DNA of 64,000 nucleotides, taken from contig JAGFNQ010005387.1 in the NCBI GenBank assembly GCA_024364735.1, positions 57,230-121,229 of the forward strand, written 5' to 3'. Shown one piece after another: positions 56,116 through 64,000 of this stretch. The stretch's first letter is position 1; the number at the start of each line of letters is the position of its first letter. The stretch is from Boesenbergia rotunda. Taxonomy: Eukaryota > Streptophyta > Magnoliopsida > Zingiberales > Zingiberaceae. Under the pieces are notes generated by a model that made no database searches, was not told the DNA's origin, and saw only the letters and a list, made by a program, of their open reading frames with translations. The position numbers and the translations under genes were made by a program.

Positions 56116-58538
56116 AGGTGTGTATGATTATTTTTCATTCAACATTTATATTGCATCTATGTTGTTAAGTACCTGTCGTGGTTTACTAGCGAAATTTGGG
56201 GACCAAATTTTTTTAGTAGGAGAGAATGTTAGAATATAGAAATTTGGGCTGCTTAAAGGCTAAAAAGCTTAAATTAGGGGCATGGTTCGAATTCAACAAA
56301 CTGCAAAACAGCCAAAAACTAATAAAACCCCTAAAATTTCACTCTTTAATCCTCTTCTCCCATTTCTTTTCCCCGACGTCGAATGAGACGCCAAGTGGTT
56401 CCCTCATCGTGCGCCGACTCGCTTCTCGCTTTCTTCTCTTCTCCACCCGACCGACGCTAGTTACCGACCACGTGACGTCGGAGTGCCACACCACCTTCTT
56501 CTTCTCCTTCTCTTCTTCTTCTGCAACTCCTCCCTCATGGCACACCCCCTCCCGGTGTGACAATCGACGGCTCAAACCACACCGTCCTCCCCACTCACGA
56601 GCCCTTCCTTCCTTGACCGTTGTCGTCCCCTCGTCGTGAGCACTGACACTGTTGTGTGCCGAAGTGAAGCTTGGGAATCCCTGCCGGTACTTCGCATTAG
56701 GTAAGGTTTTTGATTAGGGCTTGGTTTTGTTTTGGATTGGGTTTTGTTTGGAGTATGTTTCTATTAAATTCTTGGACTTAAATTTTGGATCAATTCTGTT
56801 AAGGGAGAAGATGGATTTGTTTGGTTTAGGAATTCTACAGCGGCTTGGTTAAAGAAGCTACGGTTATTGTTTGTACTTAGCTCTATTTTTAAGTGGGAGT
56901 TTTGTGTGTGAGTTGTAATTCTATTATTTTCTAATTTTGTAGCTTACGATTTGGGTAGAGCCTATTTTGGTTGTTGCTATGAGTGCAATGGGTTGGAGGA
57001 GTTTGGTTGTTACACGGCTGTGAGTGTTCACAAGTGGATGTATGATTGCAATTTGAGAATTTGATCTAATAACATAATTATAATAATTAGGTTAGGGAAA
57101 AAGGGATTCATTGTATTTTATGAGTTAATTAAATAGATGTTGTAATTAGAATTTGTCCTAATTGTGTTTAGAATTTTGTTTAGCTAATTTGTTAATTTTA
57201 TAATTAGCTAAACTTTATCATTGATACAGGATCTTGATTCGGACTCGTTCGGTTGATAGTGAAAGGTTTCTATCCGACGTAATTTAAGATGGGTACTTCT
57301 CCTTTTGTATTATGTATATTATTAACCTTAAATGCATGACTGTTTATGTCTGAGTAGGATTGCTTGACCTTATACTTTGTTGTTTTTAGTATTGTTCGTT
57401 GACACTTTCTTTGCTTGATCTTCGAGCTAATAGTGTTTTATGTTCGTACAGTCTCACCGTTGATTTTCTATTCTATAAAGTACCGCTTGTACGCGAGTAC
57501 TTAGAAAACTATCATCAAACACAACTAGGATTGGTAGGCATTAGAGATACCCTACCCAGTAGTATAATTGCATGTTTGATGACTCTGGATTTTATTTATC
57601 GCATGATTGCATTATTGGTATTCTTGGTTGATTGTGCATTTAGTATTATGCACCATGTTTGCATTGTTGCATGCTTACGAGTATTGACTTCTATATGGTT
57701 AAGCTATCGTCAGTCATTTAGTTGCTTTGCCCACTCAACCACTCATCGTGGTAGTTGCTAGAGTGCGAGCAACTGTCCTGTTACACCACACTTGACCACT
57801 CATGTACATTGGATGTTGGAGTTGTAGGCAAGCAGTTGACACCCTCACCGTTATTTTTCGGGGGAAACTAGAGCTGTTGGTGGCTTCCCCTTTTTCCTGG
57901 GATTTTTGGAGTAGTTGGCTCCCCAACATCTTGTTCACTCAACCACATATACTAGTGGTATTCGTTGGAATGCGTACAGTTGTCACAGCCGTACCCACTC
58001 GGCCACACAAATGAGATGTGATGGCGGCTTGACTGGTGTCAGGGGTGACACATGTCATTCCATCATATGCATTTATTGCATTATCCATTTTTTTGTGTTG
58101 CTGCATTTATATGAACTATAATTGCTACATTTGGTTGACATGCATGTATGTTTTGATGTTATGTTATCACTCGATTTTTCATACATGCTTAGTTCTTCTT
58201 CTATTTCCTAAAGATTGTATACTGTTGTTTCTTTTGCTTGTTATATCTTTTTGTTACACCATGTGTTTATCTACTCATATACCCACAGAGTCTACCCGGA
58301 CTCACCACTCGCACCATCTGCCTGACTCACCACTCCCACCATCTACTTTTGTTTCAGGTAGTAGATAGATGCATTACTTGGAACCAGAAGAGGATCCAGT
58401 TGTCAGTCTCATCGTGTCGACTCGTTTTTAGAGTTTGTTTCAGTGTCTGATTTATTTCCGCATGAAATTCCTAGACTAGTATTTATTTTATTTATTTAGT
58501 ATCGTCTTAGCAGATTTATGTTTATATCTTATTCCAGG

Positions 58539-61500
58539 GGCGTAGCTAGGATTCATAACTATCTGGGGCTCATTGTCATCCAAAATTTAAAATAATAAAA
58601 ATTTAAATAAAATTCAAACTTAAAATTTCAAAAATATTATTGTCCAATATTATGACAACTCAATTAATCACAACTTATTCGTAAATATTTAAAATAATTT
58701 TAAAGTTGTCACATTTTATTTCAAAGTCGCACAATTTTAAAATCTACAACAATATATCAATCAATAAATAATATTAGCACAATATTTGAGACGAAAATTA
58801 AAGTAAATCAATTGGATAAAATTTTCATTTGAGACGGCCATAAATCAAACATATACAATGAATCATAATTAATTCAAATTAGCTAATTATTTTTCAATAT
58901 CAATAAAAAATTATTTATCTCGTATGTTAAATTGATTGTTGTACCTATAATAATCTTTTTGAACTAGAATACAACCAGATTTAAAAATAAATAAAATTAT
59001 GATTCTCCTTGATTTAAGCAATACGAGAGTTGTCAAGTGAAGTTGTTGGTGTCACGCCCCGAGACCCAGGAGCCGCTGATCCAATATAAAATCGGACAGC
59101 ACCTCCCCTGTCCGGCGGACAATTTACACACACACAATACATATAACAATCCACGCAATATATATATTTGCACAACCACGCAGTTTAAAGGGCCACAGGC
59201 CTCAGATATAAGCAGTAACAACAGTTATATGATTATAAATATCGAAAAACCAAATCCAAACTCACCTGAGCTGCCAGGGGGCAGGAACAAAACCAAAACC
59301 AATCGAAGTCCAACATAGGACTCAAAAGTACAATACCATCAAATAAAACGTGCATACCGGTTCAAATCAAAATAGCGGAAGCATAGTAAATACTACAGGG
59401 TCCATAACCGAAACAAAGTAAGGTAAAACTAAACAGAGCTCCTCTGGAGCTGGGGACTGGCGACTAGGGATCTCCTCGCAGACATCAACCTGAAATAAAC
59501 ATATATGGCAACGGGGTGAGTCCATAGCTCAGCGAATACCCAACAGATATGCATAGAAGGTTATACCAACAATAAGAGTTCAGCTACTACAGTCTCACAA
59601 TAACAGTAGGGAAAAACTAGTACTGAACATACCGAAGTAGATATATACCTGAATCCATCTAACCTGTATAGAGGGTAAGAAATACCAGAGGAAAAACCAA
59701 TAGACATATAAGCTCAGTTAGCAAGTCTCCAGAATATGCGATGTCAAACAAGTGCAGCAAATAAGTGCAGCAAACAATGCACAATGCAAAATATGCACAT
59801 GGTGCAATGACATGTGTCACCCCCTAGTCCCAGTCAGGATCGTCCATAACGTCCGCGTGGGTAGAGCTGTGACAACCTGTACCCAGTCAGGACATGGTCC
59901 ACAACGTCCGCGTGGGTCGGCATGCAACAATGCAAGGATGGTGCATGCCCCAAACATATAAAGCACCCTGATGCAATGACATGTGTCACCCCCTAGTCCC
60001 AGTCAGGATTGTCCATAATGTCCGCGTGGGTGGAGCTGTGACAACCTGTACCCAGTCAGGACATCGTCCACAACGTCCGCGTGGGTCAGCATGCAATAAT
60101 GCAGAGATGGTGTATGATAGATACACATACCTCCCTCCCAAGTCCTCAGTATACTAAGTCTCAGTCTGAAATCCTATAACAGGAAATACAGGTAACTTAC
60201 AAGGTATACTGACCGGAAAACTACCAATCCCTCAAGGTCAAAGGCAGGAGATACACCACTATCTCTAAGCATATATATCGATATGACAATATCCGAGACT
60301 GTATGGAACAAACAGCATAATAACTCAGGGATAAACTACATGTATCCAGAACAAGCACAATAACTCAGAGATGAACAACAAGTATCCAGAACAGGCATAA
60401 TAAACAGGGATAGCGTATAATCTTACTGCTATCTATAACAGTCTATGCATAATCACATGACAATATCAAAAGAGATAAGTCAAAGGGTACCCGCCTCCAA
60501 AGAAAGAGAAGTCCGTATCAAACCGGAAGAAACACCCATCCAATATAATCCGCAACCGTAGAGTAAATCAAGTCACTGTATCAGGAATAGATTTAATTAG
60601 CTATTACAAATAAAGATAGTTAGCTAATTAATCCCTAATTTGTTTAAGGGTTAACCCAATCCATTTCTTTCTACTAATTTCCTTTAATTAAATAGAAGGT
60701 TCCTAATTACCCCCGTGTAATTAAGATTAGGTTCAGGTTCTACTTTAGGGTTAATCCTAAACTCGAATTCACCACACTTACATTATTAGGGTTTAGTTTC
60801 ATACTACAACCCAATTTCAACACATGGTTCAATCTAGGATCAACCCCAAGACCTACCACTGATCAACCCTTGTACATACGGTGCGTATAATCCAAACCAG
60901 AGCAAAAACTACTCCTTACTCTACAACCCAAAACCATAGCACAAATAGAACTACATATATCTTCCAATTCAATATAGGATTGAGCCAAAACTCAATCGAA
61001 CTCTTACCTGAGCCACGCAACACACCGCGGCAGAAACCCAATCTGCAAAATTCCAATTCCAGGGGCTGCAACCCAAACATAGCCAATTACACAGTTCATT
61101 CAAGGATTGAATCAACTCCAATTCAAAACCCACATACATAAGCTATCCTTACCTCAGATTCTAGCTCCAACTTCCGCACCCTTCAGCAAGCAGAAAACAC
61201 CTCCATCAAGCAGTGAGCTCAAGGTGACCTCTGTGTTGATACACACGCACGCAGTCCTTCTCCAAAGAACCCTGGATCCCTTCCAAGGAGTCGCGCGCCC
61301 AATCTCAACAGAAAAGAACTGGAGCAATCCCTTTACCGAAGTCGTTGACGGTGCCCTGCTGCGTCCTCAGATCTCAGCTTCGCCCCCTTTCGCAAAAACC
61401 CCATCCATCGAAGTCCCTGGGGGTGGGAAAACAACGCCGATCGATCAAGGAAAACGAAGAGGAAAGCTGAGGCGATCGAGCTTGAGCTTGGTTACGGCGA

Positions 61501-62386
61501 CATGAGAAAGGAAGGAGAAAGCATGGAGGATGTCGCCTGCAGCTTGGGTTCGTCAACTCCGAGCGAAGAGGAAGGGGATGGTGTCGGCGCTGGCTGCGGC
61601 TTCGACGACTGCGACTAGGGCAGGGAGACGGGCACGGGATGAAGAGTCTGCGGCGAACTGAGCCCTAATCGGCTCTTATACCGGTCTTTTTGCAGTTTAG
61701 TCCACCAAGTTTCAGACAAATCGCAAGGATGCCCCTGGGTTTAAACTTAATTACCTATTAGTCCTTAATATTTGTTTTATTATCCGATTTATCCTCGTAA
61801 ATTCCACCAAGGGTTCAGAAAAATTTTTGAAAAATTTTCCATCATATTCTACAAGATTATTTCTTGATTTTTAAATTTTAGAATTACTTGCCGTATTTTA
61901 CAGTTGGTGCATAGAGGAGGGTGATATATAACGATTAACGAGGTTTTTCCAATCCTCGGGCGACTGAAGAGAGTGATATATAACGGTGGTTGCTAGTATG
62001 CGCGTGGAGGAAAAAATAAAGAAGGAAGAGAAGATTTTTTATAAATATCTTAATTATTTTAAATGAATCAAATTAATATAACTTATCATTTAATTGGGTC
62101 ATAGCTTGATCAAAACAATTTCAATTTGAATAACATACTGTTCATCTCTTCATCTGACCATTAAATTTAATTCACATCTCATTTAATTTAAACTCAACAT
62201 CCTCATTTTATGTTAATAATTTAATAATCTCTATTTTATTTATTTTTCATTTGAGATTTTATTATTTTTCTAAATACTTAATTTATTTTTGATGGGGGTT
62301 CAAAAATTAATAAAATAAAAAACTATTACATAGGCTTTGAAAAGTAGGTGGGGTTGGAGCCCACCCTAGCCCATGGCCCATGGTGT
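58539..62386. mobile_element. unclassified repeat of about 1 kb inserted in LTR B, itself split by a solo LTR
   Basis: The left part (58539-59049) opens GGGGCGTAGCTAGG; the right part (61908-62386) ends near CCACCCTAGCCCATGGCCCATGG. The two ends are imperfect inverted relatives. The interior is AT-rich with no coding sequence. A DNA-transposon relic is likely, but neither the exact ends nor a target duplication could be fixed. Confidence 0.4.
59050..61902 (-). mobile_element. solo LTR of a Tekay-like element (2853 bp), duplication GTTGG
   Basis: On + it runs TGTCACGCCCC ... TATTTTACA, flanked by GTTGG at 59045-59049 and 61903-61907. No coding, primer or polypurine site within. A tandem duplication of about 167 bp lies at about 59803-60115, each unit holding two copies of a CAGTCAGGA...GTCCGCGTGGGT sub-repeat. 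The frames at 60881-61505 are LTR leader sequence. Confidence 0.92.
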
Positions 62387-62657
62387 GGTATGTTCGTTTT
62401 GGACTTATATTGAAATTTTCTTTTGTATTTGAACTCTTTGTTATTTTTATTTTCTTAACAGTATTAACTGTCTGCTATGTTCATGTTTATCTTTCTTATT
62501 AATATAAAATGTGTAGTTGTAGAGTTTTTATTTTATATTTGTAATGGTTGAGCCATCGTATGTATTGTGAGTTATGTATAAATGTCTTAACTTGTCTATC
62601 GTACAGGGGAGATGTTGTCCGATTTTCGAGGAAGTATGAGCCTCTGAGAACGTGACA

Positions 62658-63730
62658 TATTGAAAGAAAAAAATGAATAAATTGACCATAAACATATTAG
62701 GCTGGCAGTATCATTATCTAATTTTAGTTAAAATATAAAATGATCTCACAAGGTTGAAAATCAATAAAAATGAATATGTTTGGGTTATTTAGTTTACTGA
62801 AAAATCAAATAAAAAATTAGTTTGGTTTAATTATCAATTGATCAAAGTACAATCAAATTTGGATTTGATTTTGATTTGGCTATCCAAAGCAACTGTTGAA
62901 TATTTACAAAATGTTGGATTAGGTAGCAAATGAATTTAGGATGATCGGTTTGATTCCACGAAAGTTTCTCATCAGTCATCAGGATAAATAGAGAAACGCT
63001 CGCGGTGGGTGACTTAGAAGTCCAACGTCCCAGGATTCACGTCCCATTTGATATAATAATAAATTAGGCATCTTAACTACGAATTGTGACTGTGACACAG
63101 AATTATGTTCTCAATCTCAAATATCCTTCTAATATCCTCAATCTCAAGTATTCCTCATTGAGGGGATATCTGAGAGGGCATTTGAAATCGGGCAAACAAT
63201 TATATCTCATGAATTTTTCTCTCTCTTTTTTATTTAAAAATAAAATATTATTAGTAATTTGGTTATATTTAATAATTATTAAAAGATGTAAATAAATATT
63301 GAGTATAAAATATTTATGAAAATATTTGACTGGTGTGATATTTAATTTGGGATATTTGAGAAGAATATTTGTGAGTGATATATTTGATAGGTGGACCTCA
63401 TAAATATTTGATTTGGAAGATATTTAATTATGAAATTTAAGATATTTGACTGATAATATTGATAAATCATAAATATTTGAGAGAAATATTTAATCTTATT
63501 TGGATGCTGTAACATGTAAAAGGTAATACCGTAGTAGATTACAGGTGCAAGCAGTGCAAATCATGAAATTTCCACTGTAGATCTATTCTTTTCATTTCCT
63601 GGAAATTGTAGCGGAAGCATTCTTCATTCTTGATCAGGACTAGGCTTTTGGAATCTTTAAGAAAGAAATTTTAGTCTAGAAATAAATTATAACCCCATAT
63701 TTATAGGATTTTATTTATTTATTAACTTGT
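62658..63730. other. AT-rich intergenic sequence
   Basis: No gene. From about 63100 to 63500 the word GATATTTGA and its complement recur many times in both orientations, which may be an old foldback or MITE-like repeat; no ends could be fixed. Confidence 0.4.
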
Positions 63731-63883
63731 GTAGGAGATACTGATCCGGAACAGCCCACTTATGTAATATCAACATGAAGCTTGTTCCAGGTGGGTTTCT
63801 TCGATTTTGTTAACGGTTCAGCGAACCAATACATAGGAATCTCGCATGACAATCTCCCAGTCGGAGAAGGCAATGTGGTATGT
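63731..63883 (+). pseudogene. bulb-lectin-domain relic of a G-type lectin receptor kinase
   Basis: One frame reads GDTDPEQPTYVIST, a TGA at 63776-63778, then SLFQVGFFDFVNGSANQYIG, ISHDNLPVGEGNVV. The GFF.F...NQYIGI...NVV pattern is the N-terminal bulb-type lectin domain of G-type lectin receptor kinases. The TGA stands where Gly is expected (GGA). The domain breaks off at VV where Trp-Val-Ala-Asn-Arg should follow, exactly where another repeat begins. A splice-acceptor-like TAG precedes the frame (63732-63734). Only this exon piece is present; whether it belonged with the PAN relic at 50085 is unknown. Confidence 0.7.
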
Positions 63884-64000
63884 GTTAGGGGTTGTAAGTG
63901 TGTAAATTTAGTCTTACATTGAAAATCACATGGTTGTATCATAGACTTATAAGAAATTATTATCTCCATTGGTATGAGGCCTTTTGGGGAGAGCCCAAGA
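63884..64000 (+). repeat. start of an unclassified repeat, probably short LTR type
   Basis: It begins near TGTTAGGGGTTGTAAG and contains TTAGTCTTACATTGAAAA and GGTATGAGGCCTTTTGGGGA, a phrase I recognise from short non-autonomous LTR repeats of plants. It runs out of the window, so neither its end nor a target duplication can be seen. Confidence 0.4.

Larger units (their letters stand above)
52683..62657 (+). mobile_element. old Tekay-like element with most of the interior deleted
   Basis: LTR A (52683-55533) and LTR B (56227-62657) flank a 0.6 kb scrap of integrase C-terminus and chromodomain. The LTRs start TGTTA and share scattered blocks; substitution between them is far higher than in the other pairs, so it is old. 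The end of LTR A, primer site, gag and most of pol are gone. The flanks (GCTGA left, TATTG right) do not match, so the outer borders are tentative. Confidence 0.7.
56227..62657 (+). repeat. LTR B of old Tekay-like element, interrupted at about 58539-62386
   Basis: Starts TGTTAGAATATAG after a purine run (AGTAGGAGAGA). The first 2.3 kb is continuous. The end, with GGGGAGATGTTGTCCGATTT and terminal CGTGACA, is found at 62609-62657 beyond the insertion. The terminus matches that of the solo LTR at 59050-61902 read on -, so they are related families. Confidence 0.65.

Noticed and set aside
59780..60115. CRISPR-like spaced repeats
   Set aside because: Eukaryotic LTR with a two-copy tandem duplication and no regular repeat-spacer pattern.
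61107..61505. 132-codon + frame
   Set aside because: Entirely within the solo LTR 59050-61902, in the likely leader region of the - strand unit; no domain.
52678..62662. Target-site duplication for the old Tekay-like element
   Set aside because: Flanks GCTGA and TATTG do not match; the borders are uncertain or the site has mutated.
62980..63060. tRNA-derived SINE (GGATTCACGTCCC resembling a reversed B box)
   Set aside because: Only one weak box match, with no A box, tail or target duplication.

Overview
This is nuclear DNA of a flowering plant, and essentially all of it is nested LTR retrotransposons. The mix of chromovirus (Tekay/Del-like), SIRE-like and Angela/Tork-like Ty1-copia, Tat-like and Athila-like Ty3-gypsy elements, together with relics of a G-type lectin receptor-like kinase, fits a monocot. 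Zingiberales is a guess from overall look only. No intact host gene, rRNA, tRNA or CRISPR was found. One run of 227 N (29708-29934) breaks the assembly.

Layout. (1) 1-8399: Tekay-like Ty3-gypsy element on +, 5' LTR cut by the window edge, gag-pol with a stop and an RT deletion, complete 2.29 kb 3' LTR. It sits inside an LTR of (2) 8400-15924: a SIRE-like copia element on -, with intact gag but no pol; in place of pol it carries a foreign-looking ORF (10266-11514) behind its own TATA and GC-palindrome block. (3) 15925-17754: gypsy-type gag relic with four stops at likely Gln codons. (4) 17755-29707: Angela/Tork-like copia on +, 2.29 kb LTRs, pol split by a solo gypsy LTR (23063-25856, duplication ATGTA). 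(5) Gap. (6) 29935-36282: second SIRE-like copy on -, with gag and decayed pol. (7) 36283-37751: truncated Tnt1-like copia on +. (8) 37752-38611: diverged SIRE-type LTR piece. (9) 38612-39686: Tat-like RT and primer site on -, whose LTR (39689-49982) is interrupted by (10) 40266-49805: a complete, young Athila-like non-autonomous element with duplication GGGGT, identical-length 2524 bp LTRs, and two unusual proteins instead of pol: a Gln/Asn/Phe-rich protein and an acidic protein with a 27-residue repeat. (11) 50085-50369: PAN/apple-domain relic of a lectin receptor kinase. (12) 50609-52680: two short copia LTRs in inverted orientation plus a decayed pol. (13) 52683-62657: old Tekay-like element with two LTRs and a scrap of integrase/chromodomain, hit by two solo LTRs (54219-55193, GATTG; 59050-61902, GTTGG). 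(14) 63731-63883: bulb-lectin-domain relic of a lectin receptor kinase, cut by another repeat.

The autonomous-type elements encode gag (capsid, zinc knuckle), protease, integrase, reverse transcriptase and RNase H; none looks fully functional. The two elements most worth study, 8400-15924 and 40266-49805, keep LTRs, primer site and polypurine tract but replaced or lost pol. If mobile, they would depend on enzymes supplied by relatives such as those seen here. Most in-frame stops in the window can be explained by one C-to-T or G-to-A change, consistent with decay of methylated DNA.
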